The notes: generated by a model from the letters alone, not told the origin. 64,000 nucleotides of DNA from Streptomyces sp. 1222.5 (GCF_900105245.1 NZ_FNSZ01000001.1:496001-560000), one strand, 5' to 3'. Shown: positions 1 to 9,579, numbered from the stretch's first letter. Translations and numbers: made by a program.

Positions 1-87
1 CGTACCCGACCGAACGGGGCACAGGATGTCGGGTCCGCCCGGGTGCGTCCTTCCTAATGTGAGTGATCGAAAGGGAAGGAGGCCGGG

Positions 88-954
88 GTGCTGGAGCGAC
101 TGAACCAGGCCATGGAACACATCGAGTGCCGGCTCGACCGGCGGATCGAGGGCGCCGACCTCGCACGCATCGCGCTCACGTCGGAGTACCACCTGCGGCG
201 GCTGTTCTCCGCGCTGGCGGGGATGCCGCTGTCGGAGTACGTCCGGCGCAGGCGGCTCACGGTCGCCGGTGCCGAGGTGCTGGCCGGTGACCGGACGCTG
301 TTGGAGATCGGGCTGCGGTACGGCTACACGTCCGGCGAGGCGTTCGCGCGTGCGTTCCGCGCCGTGCACGGCGTCGGTCCCGGCGAGGCCAGACGGTCCG
401 GCGCGCCTCTCCAGTCCCAGCCGCGGCTTTCCTTCCGTCTCACCGTCGAAGGGAGCAGCAGCATGCGATACCGGATCGTGCAGAAGGACGAGTTCCGTGT
501 GGTGGGCAGGAAGGCGCGCGTCCCCCTCGTGCACCTGGGGGTGAACCCTGCCATCGCCGAGTTCGTCCGCGGCCTCGGGCAGGAGACGCTGCAGCGTATC
601 CAGAGCCTGTCCGATCAGGAGCCGCAGGGGATCGTGGCGGTGACCGACAACCTGGACCCCAGTCGGGCGGAGGGGACCGAACTCGACTATTACCACGGGG
701 TGGTGACCCGGGCCGCCGCGCCGCAGGACATGGACGCGCTCACGGTGCCGGCCGGATCGTGGGCCGTGTTCGGGAACTCCGGGCCGTTTCCCGAGGCGCT
801 CCAATACCTCTGGCGGGACGTGTTCACGCAGTGGTTCCCGTCCAATCCGTACCAGAGCCGGCCGGGACCGGAGATCCTGCGGACGAGGCTGTCGCCGGAC
901 GCCACCCGGGCGGACGCGGAGCTGTGGATCCCCGTGGAGCGGACCCTGCTCTGA
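88..954 (+). CDS. AraC-family regulator with GyrI-like ligand domain
   Basis: A 288-residue two-domain regulator. Residues ~5-105 form the double helix-turn-helix DNA-binding domain of AraC/XylS proteins (YHLRRLFSALAGMPLSEYVR, then GYTSGEAFARAFRAVHG). Residues ~125-288 match the GyrI-like/effector-binding fold used in BmrR- and Rob-type regulators to bind amphipathic ligands. The DNA-binding domain comes first, as in Rob/SoxS-like multidrug regulators. The GTG start at 88 follows an AAGGGAAGGAGG-type ribosome site. The next gene is convergent, so no regulated neighbour is visible inside the window. The true target may lie to the left. Family assignment is secure; the ligand is unknown. Confidence 0.9.
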   Translation: MLERLNQAMEHIECRLDRRIEGADLARIALTSEYHLRRLFSALAGMPLSEYVRRRRLTVAGAEVLAGDRTLLEIGLRYGYTSGEAFARAFRAVHGVGPGEARRSGAPLQSQPRLSFRLTVEGSSSMRYRIVQKDEFRVVGRKARVPLVHLGVNPAIAEFVRGLGQETLQRIQSLSDQEPQGIVAVTDNLDPSRAEGTELDYYHGVVTRAAAPQDMDALTVPAGSWAVFGNSGPFPEALQYLWRDVFTQWFPSNPYQSRPGPEILRTRLSPDATRADAELWIPVERTLL

Positions 955-981
955 CGGAAACGTCCGTCCTGGTCGTGGGAA

Positions 982-1018
982 CCGTGCCCCGGCGTCGCCC
1001 GCCGGGGCCGGGGCACGG
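982..1018. terminator. Hairpin between convergent genes
   Basis: A 12-bp perfect GC-rich stem (982-993 with 1007-1018) with a 13-nt loop lies between the stop codons of the convergent AraC gene and GH2 gene. Its position suggests a bidirectional terminator. There is no U-tract, which is common in Streptomyces. Confidence 0.6.
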
Positions 1019-1023
1019 GGTCG

Positions 1024-4000
1024 TCAACCGCGCAGCGTCGTCGGCGCGCTGTTGTACGCCTCCGCCGTCAGCACCGGACGGCGGGACGAACAGGCGTCCG
1101 ACGGCCAGGACAGCCGGACCGTGCGCGACTCCCCGGGCAGCAACCACAGGTAGTTGTCGCTGTACAGCGTCGGCAGCACCCGACTGCCGTGGGCGTCCTC
1201 CAGCAGGGACAGCCGGACCATGGCGGCCACCGCCGAACCGCGGTTGGCGACGGTCGCCGTCAGTCCGTGACGGTCCCCGGAGCGCGACACCTTGGTGATC
1301 GCACCGGTCAGTCTCACCTGCTCGGCCTTGTTCAGGTCGCGCAGGGAGGAGGCGTCGCGGTACCGCCAGTACGTGTTCCGTGACACCTCCTCGCCCCGGG
1401 CGTCCGTCAGGGTGAGTCGCAGCAGGTGCAGGTCCGGGAGGTCCTTGCTCCACTCCGCGGTGAACGCCTTCTCCGTGCCCGCCCGGCTGACGTTGACGTG
1501 GGCCGTCCTGGCCGGGCCGAGCTGCCGGCCGCCCAGGTCGAACACCCGGGCCGAGACAGTCGCTCCACGCAGGTCGGTCGAGGTGTGGTTGACCGCGATG
1601 ACCTGCCACTTCACCGGGTCGGCCTGCACGTGCAACGGCTCGCAGGCAGAACGGGCGCCGTAGTAGGTCCCGTTGACGTCGAAATCGTAGTCGTACGTCT
1701 GCCAGACCGTGCTGTGCCAGGCCGGATGGGACATCCACAGCATGAGGCCGGACGCGTTGTCCCACAGGTTGGCGTTCCACGCCTCGAACATGGCGCGGGT
1801 GTTCTCGTAGTTGACGAACTGCGCCTTGCGGGCGAAGTCGTCCAGGTCTCCCGCTTCACCGAGGCGCGCTTCGATGGCCGCCTTGTAGACATGGGGTGCC
1901 TGGTTGCCGCGATCGCTCCAGTCGTGGAGGTACCAGGCGCCCTTGATGGGCCACTCCGGCTCGTCACCCGTCATGGTGCGCACGCTCGCCGCGGTGGAGA
2001 CGACGGGCATGCCGATCTCGGTGTGGAAGCCGAAGTCCTTGCTGCCGTACGTCATGGGGTCGAAGTACTTCTCCGGCTCCACCCAGCCGTACGGGCCGCC
2101 GCCCGTGACGATGCCGCCCGCCGAATTGTTCTGGTAGAGCAGGCCGGGCGCCTGCTCTGCCACGGCCGCGCGCATGCCCTTGTCGATGGCGGCAGGGGGG
2201 TTGCCCTCGTTGGCGCCGCACCAGAGGACCACGCACGGGTGGCTGCGGAAGCGCAGCACGGTGTCGCGGGCGAGTGCGACGAACGCCTCGTGGTCCGGCG
2301 GGTCCATGCCCCAGGCGTTGGGGAAGTCGTTCCACACCAGGATGCCGTGCCGGTCGCAGGCGGCGAAGAACTCCTCCCGGTCGCTGCTGCCGACCCAGTT
2401 GCGGATCATGGTGAAGTTCATGTCGCGGTGCATGCGCACGGCCGCGTCCATGCGTTCCGCCGGCATACGGCGCAGCAGCTCGTCCCAGCCCCAGTTGCCG
2501 CCGCGGGCGAGCACGCGTACACCGTTGACGCTGATCTTCAGCGGATCGGGGGTGTTGGAGACGGACTTGACGTCGGTCCAGTTCTCGCCGTCGTCGGACA
2601 CCTGGATGACGTACGTCTTCGGGTACGCGGTCTCCCAGACGACGGCGACGCGGTCGAACCCACGCCGGGATCCGAGGTCGACCTGGATCCACTGGTGGTC
2701 CTCGTAGGCGGAGGACCAACGGGTGTTCGGGTTGCCGTCCGTGGCGTTGGACGCGGGGTTGTCGGACTCCTCGGTGGAGGCGGTCGCCTTCTGGCGCAGG
2801 GAGAGGTCGGTGCCCGGGACGGCACGGTCGACGACGCTGAAGGTCCACAGCGAGTTGCCCCAACTGGTGTTCCGGAGACCGCAGTCGAGGCGGACGTAGC
2901 GTGCGGTGCGCCGGTCGAAGTCCTCGACCTGGAGGCTGGCGTTGCCGTTGCTGAACGGAAGCGGCACCGCGCCGTTGTCCACGGACTTCACGTCGGTCCA
3001 GTCCGAGCCGTTCGCCGAGACCTGCACGACGAAGGTCTTCGCGTACGCCTGCTCCCAGGTGAGGTCGACCCGGTCGAACGACTGGACGGAGCCCAGGTCG
3101 ACGCGTATCCACTGGTCGTCCTCGTAGGCGGAGGACCAGCGGGTGCCGGCGTCGCCGTCGGTGGCGTTGGCCGCGCCGTTGCCGTCCTGATCGGTGGTGG
3201 AGGCCTCGGCGGCGGCGTGCAGGGCGAGGTCGACGCCGGGTCTCGCGCTGTCCCCGACGGAGAGCGTCCACAGGGAACTGCCCCAGGAGGTCGCCCGGGT
3301 CAGGCACTTGACGCGGAGATGCCGGGCCTGCTGCCGCTCAAAGGTCACGGTCTGCGTGTAGGCGTCGCGGGACGCGGTGAACGGGAGCGGCACCTCGTAC
3401 TCGTAGCCGAACTGACGGATGCCGAAGCGGGTGGTGCGCCGGTCGCTCTCCTGTCCGCCGACCGCCGCCGTCAGCGTGAGATCGTGCAGACGGGCCTCGC
3501 CCAGTCCGTTGGGCCACCACAGTTCGGGGTCGCGCAGCTTCAACTGCGCGAAGGCGTCGGGGGCGAAGACGACGTCGGCGCTCTCGCCGGCCTTCACGGT
3601 CACGCTCTTCGACACCCGCGCGCTTCCGAAGGCCGCCGTGACCGTCGCCCGGTGATCGACGGAGTCGGCGTTGCGCACCGGTACGACGACGGTGACCTCG
3701 GCGACCGACACGTCCGGCAGGTCGGGCAGGACGGTGTCCACCCGTGGATCGCCGATGACGACGTGCCCGGTCGAGCGCAGCCGCACGTGGTTCCAGATGC
3801 CGGCCGCACGGTCGCGTACGGCGGGCATCCAGTCCCAGCCCGACGACGCGAGGTACGTCGGGGAGTTGAGGTTCATCTGCTGGGCGCCGGCATCGACCCA
3901 CGCGTCGCCCTCGGGACCCTTGTCCCCAGGGCTGCCGGGCACCGGCATCGGGGTGATCCGTACGGCGAGCCCGTTCTCGCCGGCCCCGTCGAGCTGCCGG

Positions 4001-5109
4001 GTGATGTCGAAGGCGGCACGGGCGAACGGGTACGTCAGGTCGCCGACCTGCTTGCCGTTGAGCCATACCTCGGCCTTGTGGTTGACGCCGTCGAACTCCA
4101 GCCACACATGCCGTCCGGCGCCGGTGCGCAGTCCGCGCGGGAGCGTGAAGTCCCTTTTGTACCACCAGGAGTGGCGTGACAGAGCCTCCGGAATGCGCAG
4201 GTTGTTCAGGCCCGCCACCGGGTCGGGCAGTTTGCCCTGGTCCACGAGCGAGCCGAGCACCGTGCCGGGAACGGTCGCGGGCAGCCAGCCGCCGGTGTCC
4301 ACGGACGTCCTGGACAGGGCGGCGCCGTCCGCGTCCGCCCAGTCGTCCATGGTGAGCCGCCAGCCCGACTCCACGGGCACGCTCCCGTCGTCGGCGACGG
4401 TGAGCCCGGGTGCCTTGCCCGGGTGGGAACCCCAATCGGTCCAGCCGGTGGCCGAAGGACGGTGATCCTCGGCGGTGCCGTACACCTCGAAGCCGTTGAG
4501 GCCGAGGGGCAGCGGGCTGGAGCGCTTCTGGGAGGTCATGCGCACCCGGCGCGCCCTGACCGGGCGCGGAAGCTGGATGTTCACGACGCCCCCGGTGCCC
4601 GCCGTGGTGCGGTACGCCGCCGTCCAGGACTCGCCGTCGGTGGACGTCTCCACCACGAAGGCCGTCGAGTAGCTGGACTGGACCTCTTTGCCGGTCGTGC
4701 CGCTGTGCACATTGCCGCTGGTGGGCGGCGTGTAGACCGGGGTGGAGGCGGCCGCCTCGAAGGTCAGGCGGACATGGGTGACCTCGCAGACGGCCTGGAG
4801 GTCCACGGCTATCCACTGGGGGTCACCGCCCTCGGCGCGCCATCCGCTGCCTCTGACTCCCTGAACGGAGAGACGGTCGACCACGAAGGAACCGAGCGTG
4901 GCGGCGTAGGCGGTCGAAGAGACCGAGACCGGTCGGTAGAGGGCCAGTTCGCCGGAGGTGGAGCGTTCGACGGGTGCGCCGGTGGGGACGGCAGCAGCAT
5001 GCGGCACGGGGAGCACGGAGCCCAGGCCGAATCCGGCCAGCAGGGTGCTACCCGAGGTGACGACGGTCCGTCGCGACAGGTGCCGCGACGGACTCGACTG
5101 ATCTGTCAT
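1024..5109 (-). CDS. Tat-exported GH2 glycosidase with three F5/8C domains
   Basis: A 1361-residue secreted glycoside hydrolase of family 2, closest in layout to exo-beta-D-glucosaminidase/beta-mannosidase enzymes. The N-terminus has a Tat signal (SRRTVV, then a hydrophobic stretch ending in Ala residues). An F5/8-type C (discoidin/CBM32) domain follows at ~50-210, then the GH2 sugar-binding and Ig-like domains (~260-570). Two more F5/8C domains (~590-860, WSSAYEDDQWI and WSSAYEDHQWI) sit between the Ig-like domain and the TIM barrel. The barrel starts near ~870 (ARGGNWGWDELLRR). The likely acid/base Glu is in WCGANEGNP (~965) and the nucleophile Glu in HTEIGMP (~1030). A LacI-type operator lies upstream. 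Hydrolysis of an exported oligosaccharide is secure; the exact sugar is not. Confidence 0.88.
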   Translation of the reverse strand: MTDQSSPSRHLSRRTVVTSGSTLLAGFGLGSVLPVPHAAAVPTGAPVERSTSGELALYRPVSVSSTAYAATLGSFVVDRLSVQGVRGSGWRAEGGDPQWIAVDLQAVCEVTHVRLTFEAAASTPVYTPPTSGNVHSGTTGKEVQSSYSTAFVVETSTDGESWTAAYRTTAGTGGVVNIQLPRPVRARRVRMTSQKRSSPLPLGLNGFEVYGTAEDHRPSATGWTDWGSHPGKAPGLTVADDGSVPVESGWRLTMDDWADADGAALSRTSVDTGGWLPATVPGTVLGSLVDQGKLPDPVAGLNNLRIPEALSRHSWWYKRDFTLPRGLRTGAGRHVWLEFDGVNHKAEVWLNGKQVGDLTYPFARAAFDITRQLDGAGENGLAVRITPMPVPGSPGDKGPEGDAWVDAGAQQMNLNSPTYLASSGWDWMPAVRDRAAGIWNHVRLRSTGHVVIGDPRVDTVLPDLPDVSVAEVTVVVPVRNADSVDHRATVTAAFGSARVSKSVTVKAGESADVVFAPDAFAQLKLRDPELWWPNGLGEARLHDLTLTAAVGGQESDRRTTRFGIRQFGYEYEVPLPFTASRDAYTQTVTFERQQARHLRVKCLTRATSWGSSLWTLSVGDSARPGVDLALHAAAEASTTDQDGNGAANATDGDAGTRWSSAYEDDQWIRVDLGSVQSFDRVDLTWEQAYAKTFVVQVSANGSDWTDVKSVDNGAVPLPFSNGNASLQVEDFDRRTARYVRLDCGLRNTSWGNSLWTFSVVDRAVPGTDLSLRQKATASTEESDNPASNATDGNPNTRWSSAYEDHQWIQVDLGSRRGFDRVAVVWETAYPKTYVIQVSDDGENWTDVKSVSNTPDPLKISVNGVRVLARGGNWGWDELLRRMPAERMDAAVRMHRDMNFTMIRNWVGSSDREEFFAACDRHGILVWNDFPNAWGMDPPDHEAFVALARDTVLRFRSHPCVVLWCGANEGNPPAAIDKGMRAAVAEQAPGLLYQNNSAGGIVTGGGPYGWVEPEKYFDPMTYGSKDFGFHTEIGMPVVSTAASVRTMTGDEPEWPIKGAWYLHDWSDRGNQAPHVYKAAIEARLGEAGDLDDFARKAQFVNYENTRAMFEAWNANLWDNASGLMLWMSHPAWHSTVWQTYDYDFDVNGTYYGARSACEPLHVQADPVKWQVIAVNHTSTDLRGATVSARVFDLGGRQLGPARTAHVNVSRAGTEKAFTAEWSKDLPDLHLLRLTLTDARGEEVSRNTYWRYRDASSLRDLNKAEQVRLTGAITKVSRSGDRHGLTATVANRGSAVAAMVRLSLLEDAHGSRVLPTLYSDNYLWLLPGESRTVRLSWPSDACSSRRPVLTAEAYNSAPTTLRG

Positions 5110-5173
5110 GTGTGTGACGTCCCATCAAAATACGCGGGCCGAACCGGCTCCGCACGCCCCGCGCCGAAACGGA

Positions 5174-5187
5174 TGACAACGTTGCCA
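5174..5187. promoter_or_regulatory. LacI-family-type operator upstream of the GH2 gene
   Basis: TGACAACGTTGCCA is a 14-bp near-palindrome centred on AACGTT, with a single mismatched pair. It sits about 65 bp upstream of the GH2 start codon. Sites of the form TGACAACGTTGTCA are typical of LacI-family regulators of sugar-degradation genes in actinobacteria. No LacI gene is in the window, so the regulator would act in trans. Confidence 0.6.
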
Positions 5188-5968
5188 AAGGCTGTGTCGG
5201 ATGGCGTTTCCTGTCAACCCCTGATCGCCGATTGCCTCCGTCGGCAGCGAGTGCTCCCTCGTGGGGGTTGCCTGTGGCAAACACTCGGCATCGATGTTCG
5301 GCCGGTGGAGTCTCGAGCGCGTAGAGGGGATCGGAAGGTTTCGAGAGACCTCGCCGGGCGGGAGTCGTGGGCCTCGACTTCCCTCATCGAAGCTGGTGTT
5401 GGCTGGCCCCCCGCGTCAGGCGTCCGCCCCTGCCGACGCGAGCCGGAGGGGCCGCGGCGCGGCGCACAGTCGCCCGTCCGTCCCGACGTTCCATCGCTTG
5501 TGCAACTGGCATGGTTGCCTGATGGCATACAGAGGTCGAGCCCCGGAGATCTCGCCCAGAGCAGGAACGACGCGAGACCGACCGCCGCTTCGCAGGAGGT
5601 GGCGGTGCTGTCGTTTCTGGTGGCGATGCCGCGGGAGCCTTGGAGGCGCGCCAGGAGATCGGCCATGTGGCTGGTGATGTCCGGCCGGACGGCAGAGATG
5701 GTTCGGACATATGGCCGATGTTTGCAGCGACATTTTGTCGCAGCCTGGAAGCGTGGGAAGCCGCCTATCCGGGGGCCCGCTGTGGGCCCGCTGTCCGGGT
5801 TTCCGACCTCGGGCGCCCCTTCCTGCCGTGAGTAGCTCACCCGCTCCGCCTGGCATCTCCGTGCAGAGCTTTGGAGTGGGCCTTTCTCCATGTACTTGGC
5901 AAGGGTCGGCGGCAGGAAGTTTCGGCGGTTGTCAGACGGGTGCCTGGCCTGAACGGAGGCGAAGTCAC
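5188..5968. other. Intergenic region without a convincing gene
   Basis: About 780 bp between the divergent GH2 gene and the carrier-protein membrane gene. Open frames exist on both strands (for example 5214-5891 minus) but show no domain, weak starts and low-complexity Arg/Ser/Pro content. I see no recognisable gene remnant. Promoters for the gene starting at 5969 must lie here but I cannot place them. Confidence 0.5.
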
Positions 5969-8488
5969 ATGTGCTCCGACGTCACCGCCGCCGATACGAG
6001 CGGTGCGACAGTCTCCACTGAGATGAAGATGGCCGAGGTCCTGGCCGGTGTCCTGCGCACTGAGCGGGTGCCGGTCGAAGGTGACTTCTTCACGGAGCTG
6101 GGTGCTGATTCGCTGGTGATGACGCAGTTCTGTGCGCGTGTGCGGAAGCGTGAGGATCTGCCCACGGTGTCGATGAAGGACGTCTATGGGCACCCTACGA
6201 TCCGGAGCCTGGCCGCCGCCTTCACGGAGCATCCGGCCGCCGGCCGGCCGGAGTCGCCTGCCACCTCACAGACCGCCATGCCCGCCTCGGCAGAGAGTGA
6301 CCACCGATCCGGCGTGCCGGCCGCGCCCCGGTTCGCCCCGTGGCGGTACGCGCTGTGCGGAATGGCCCAGCTCTTGGCCTTCCTCGTCTACTCCTCCGTC
6401 GCCGCCACTGTCGCCGTGTTCGGCTACCAGTGGACCGTGGAGGGCTCGGGGGCGGCGGGCGTGTATGCGCGGGCGGTCCTGTTCAGCACGGCGCTCTTCG
6501 TCGGCGCGTGCGCATTGCCCATCCTGGCCAAGTGGATACTCATCGGCCGCTACCGTCCCGGCCGGATTCCCTTGTGGAGCTTCGCGTACCTGCGCTTCTG
6601 GTGCGTCAAGACCCTCATCCGCACCAGCCCGGTACGTCTGTTCACCGGCTCACCGCTGTACGTGCTGTACCTCAGAGCCCTTGGCGCACACATCGGAAAG
6701 GGGGTCACCATCCTGGCCCACCAGATCCCCGTCTGCACCGACATGTTGTCCATCGGCGACGGCACAGTCGTCCGCAAGGACGTTCTGCTGTCCTGCTACC
6801 GGGCGCACGACGGGTGCATCGAGACGGGACCCGTCGCCCTCGGGGCCGATGTGACCATTGGTGTGCAGGCTGTCCTCGACATCGACACGTCGATGGGCGA
6901 CCACTCCCAGCTGGGGCATGCCTCCTCCCTGCACCCTGGACAGGCGATCCCGGCCGGAGAGTCGTGGCACGGGACGCCGGCGCAGCCGACGACGACCGAC
7001 TTTCGCACCGTCGAACCCGCCACGTGCGGAGCTCTTCGCAGGGTTTCCTACAGCCTGTCGCAGCTGCTCGCCTTCCTCCTGGTGTACCTGCCCCTGACCG
7101 TCGCCGGTGTAAGCCTCGTGTTCATGGCGCTGCCCCGACTCAACTCGGCATTCACGCCCGGCCTGCAGGCCCTGGACAACCCCGCGTTCTATCTCGAGGC
7201 CCTGGTCGCCTCTGTCGTGGTCTTCTTCGGAGGCATCGCCGCGGGTCTGGTGGCGCTGAGCACGATGCCGCGACTGCTCAGCCTGGCGATCCGACCGGGC
7301 AGGACCTACCCGCTGTACGGCTTCCACCACGGCGTCCAGCGGGCGATCACTCGTCTGACCAACGTCAGGTTCTTCACCACGCTGTTCGGTGACAGCTCCG
7401 CGATCGTGCACTACCTGCGGTGCCTCGGTTACGACCTGTGCCGCGTCGAGCAGACCGGGTCGAACTTCGGCTCGGTCGTCCGGCACGACACCCCATATCT
7501 CAGCACCGTGGGCCGAGGCACGATGATCGCCGACGGCCTCTCGATCGTCAACGCCGACTTCTCCAGCTCGTCCTTCCGCTTGTCCCGCGCCTCGATCGGG
7601 CCGAACAATTTTCTCGGCAACCACATCGCCTACCCGTCCGACGGCCGGACCGGTGACAACTGCCTGCTCGCGACAAAGGTCATGGTCCCGATCGACGGCG
7701 AGCTACGCGAAGGCGTGGGCCTGCTTGGCTCACCCAGCTTCGAGATCCCGCGTACGGTGCTGCGCGATACGCGATTCGAGCGGATCTCCCACGGGGAAGA
7801 GCGGCGCCGCCGGCTCGCCGCCAAGAACAGGCACAACACGACCACCGCGAGCCTGCACTTGCTGTCGCGCTGGTTCCACTTCTTCGTACTCGTGCTCATC
7901 ACCATGACCGCCATAGAGCTCTACCACGCCATCGGTGTACCGGCGTACGCGCTGGCGGGCCTGCTCACCCTCGTGTTCACCGTCGTCTACTTCACTCTGA
8001 TCGAAAGAGCCGTCACGGCGCTGAAGCCGCTGAGGTCGCTGTACTGCTCGATCTACGATCCGGACTTCTGGAGCCACGAGCGCTACTGGAAGCTGACGGC
8101 GCACGACTACGTGCACCTGTTCAACGGCACCCCGTTCAAGACCATGATCTGGCGATGGCGGGGCGCCAGAATCGGCCGTCACGTCTTCGACGACGGCTGC
8201 ATGATCTCCGAACGCGGCCTCACCAGCATCGGATACGGCAGCACGCTCAACGCCGGCTGCATCATCCAGTGCCACTCGCAGGAGGACGGTGCCTTCAAGT
8301 CCGACCGCGTCGCGCTCGGCGCGGGTGTCACCATCGGCGTGGGTGCCCTCGTCCACTACGGCACGACGGTCGGCGACCAGGCGCAGCTCGCTGCTCACTC
8401 CTTCCTCATGAAAGGCGAGGAAATCCCACCCGACGCACGGTGGGAGGGAAACCCCGCTGGGGACGCGGACGCGATCAGCCGGCGATAG
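5969..8488 (+). CDS. Stand-alone carrier domain plus Pls/PosA-like membrane acyltransferase domains
   Basis: An 839-residue protein. Residues ~15-80 are an acyl/peptidyl carrier domain; the phosphopantetheine attachment motif is LGADSL with Ser48. The rest alternates membrane segments (~115-150, ~170-200, ~360-400, ~405-440, ~630-680) with hexapeptide-rich left-handed beta-helix blocks (YLRALGAHIGKGV; ALGADVTIGVQAV; VALGAGVTIGVGALV). This is the layout of the C-terminal part of epsilon-poly-lysine synthetase and its PosA-type relatives, where six membrane helices frame tandem acyltransferase-like domains that polymerise or condense amino acids. No adenylation domain is fused or adjacent, so it needs one supplied in trans. 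The start at 5969 follows GGAGG; frames further upstream lack a ribosome site. Its product is unknown. Confidence 0.8.
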   Translation: MCSDVTAADTSGATVSTEMKMAEVLAGVLRTERVPVEGDFFTELGADSLVMTQFCARVRKREDLPTVSMKDVYGHPTIRSLAAAFTEHPAAGRPESPATSQTAMPASAESDHRSGVPAAPRFAPWRYALCGMAQLLAFLVYSSVAATVAVFGYQWTVEGSGAAGVYARAVLFSTALFVGACALPILAKWILIGRYRPGRIPLWSFAYLRFWCVKTLIRTSPVRLFTGSPLYVLYLRALGAHIGKGVTILAHQIPVCTDMLSIGDGTVVRKDVLLSCYRAHDGCIETGPVALGADVTIGVQAVLDIDTSMGDHSQLGHASSLHPGQAIPAGESWHGTPAQPTTTDFRTVEPATCGALRRVSYSLSQLLAFLLVYLPLTVAGVSLVFMALPRLNSAFTPGLQALDNPAFYLEALVASVVVFFGGIAAGLVALSTMPRLLSLAIRPGRTYPLYGFHHGVQRAITRLTNVRFFTTLFGDSSAIVHYLRCLGYDLCRVEQTGSNFGSVVRHDTPYLSTVGRGTMIADGLSIVNADFSSSSFRLSRASIGPNNFLGNHIAYPSDGRTGDNCLLATKVMVPIDGELREGVGLLGSPSFEIPRTVLRDTRFERISHGEERRRRLAAKNRHNTTTASLHLLSRWFHFFVLVLITMTAIELYHAIGVPAYALAGLLTLVFTVVYFTLIERAVTALKPLRSLYCSIYDPDFWSHERYWKLTAHDYVHLFNGTPFKTMIWRWRGARIGRHVFDDGCMISERGLTSIGYGSTLNAGCIIQCHSQEDGAFKSDRVALGAGVTIGVGALVHYGTTVGDQAQLAAHSFLMKGEEIPPDARWEGNPAGDADAISRR

Positions 8489-8780
8489 GCCACGCGGCGG
8501 TGGGCGCCTCCTGCCCAACAGGGGAAAACCTCTTGTCGATCTTCGAAGGGGTGTGGGACTCTACGAGCCGAGTCATCCGGCTCACCCGTCTCACGGACTG
8601 TTCAAGGACTGAGGCCATGATCACGGCGTCCCCCAGCGGCCGCCGTCAGCACTGACCCGCCTGCCTCTGTAGCAGCGCCGGCGACCGGTGCGACTGACGT
8701 CTCCTCACGGCGGCCACACAATGCGGTGCCTCGTGCACCCCGGTCAATGTCATGCCTTTTCACGTGAGGTCATCATCACC

Positions 8781-9536
8781 ATGGACATCGATGTCCAGAG
8801 CTTTGCCGTTGCCAATCTCCGCCGCCGCCCCGTGGTGACTGAAGTCCGCGGATTCGTCGTGGGATTCGACCCCGGCACCACCAGCCCGTACATCAACTAC
8901 GCCACCCCGCTGCCGGGCGCGAGTCCCACCGACCGGGACATCGCCGCGCTGATCGGGGCGTTCCACGAACGCGGTCTCAAGCCCCGGCTGGAGTTCGCCC
9001 CGGACTCCGCACCCGTCGTGGAGGCCGCCCTCCAGCGGTATGGCTTCACCACCGAAGCAGTGCACCAGTACCTGACCTGCACACCGACCACGCTGACTCG
9101 GCCGTCGGGTGTTCACGACGTCGAGACCCCGACCACCGACCAGGAGTACGCGGCGATCGACGGCGCCCTGGCCGAGGCGTTCTCCGGCGAGTTCGCCGCT
9201 TCCCCGGAGGGCGCGGATCGGCTGCGCCGCACCCAGGAGAACGGCGGGGCGGTCCGGTTCGTCCGGGCACCCGATGGCGGCTGCGCCGGTGCGGCCACCT
9301 GCTCCGCACCCACCGTCGGCACCTCGGAACTGGCGGGGGTGGGCACCCGTCCCGCCCACCGCGGCCGGGGCATCGCCGCCTCGGTCACCGCCGCGCTGAC
9401 CGAGGCCATGTTCGCGCGGGGAGCCCGTTCCGTCTGGCTGGAGTACTCGGGCGACGGATCGCGGCGCGTCTACGAGCGCGTCGGTTTCCGGCCCGGAGGC
9501 ACCCGTCTGTACATGTCGCTACCGCACGAGGGCTGA
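8781..9536 (+). CDS. GNAT-family N-acetyltransferase
   Basis: A 251-residue protein whose C-terminal half (~130-250) is a GNAT fold. It has the acetyl-CoA pyrophosphate loop (RPAHRGRGIAASVTAAL) and the terminal helix/strand block (VYERVGFRPGGT). The N-terminal half (GFDPGTTSPYINYATPLPGA) belongs to the same two-part actinobacterial GNAT type and probably shapes the acceptor site. The start at 8781 is chosen because GTGAGGT lies 12-15 nt upstream and homology begins there; an in-frame ATG at 8688 adds 31 unlikely residues. The acceptor substrate cannot be told. It is followed at once by a strong hairpin, so it is probably monocistronic. Confidence 0.85.
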   Translation: MDIDVQSFAVANLRRRPVVTEVRGFVVGFDPGTTSPYINYATPLPGASPTDRDIAALIGAFHERGLKPRLEFAPDSAPVVEAALQRYGFTTEAVHQYLTCTPTTLTRPSGVHDVETPTTDQEYAAIDGALAEAFSGEFAASPEGADRLRRTQENGGAVRFVRAPDGGCAGAATCSAPTVGTSELAGVGTRPAHRGRGIAASVTAALTEAMFARGARSVWLEYSGDGSRRVYERVGFRPGGTRLYMSLPHEG

Positions 9537-9579
9537 CGTCAGGGTTGGGGACGGCGCAGCGCCGTCCCCAACCCTGACG
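9537..9579 (+). terminator. Perfect 21-bp hairpin after the GNAT gene
   Basis: Arms 9537-9557 and 9559-9579 are perfectly complementary over 21 bp around a single A, and begin right after the stop codon. In RNA the loop would be 3-5 nt. No T-run follows. Position and stability argue for a transcription terminator or mRNA-stabilising end. Confidence 0.75.

Noticed and set aside
1426..4179. A 917-codon open frame antisense to the GH2 gene
   Set aside because: It is Gly/Val/Arg-rich, has no domain and exactly shadows the GH2 gene, whose domains are unmistakable. High GC makes such frames common.
5214..5891. 225-codon minus-strand frame in the GH2 upstream gap
   Set aside because: No ribosome site, no domain, Ser/Arg/Pro-rich composition. 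I could not support it as a gene.
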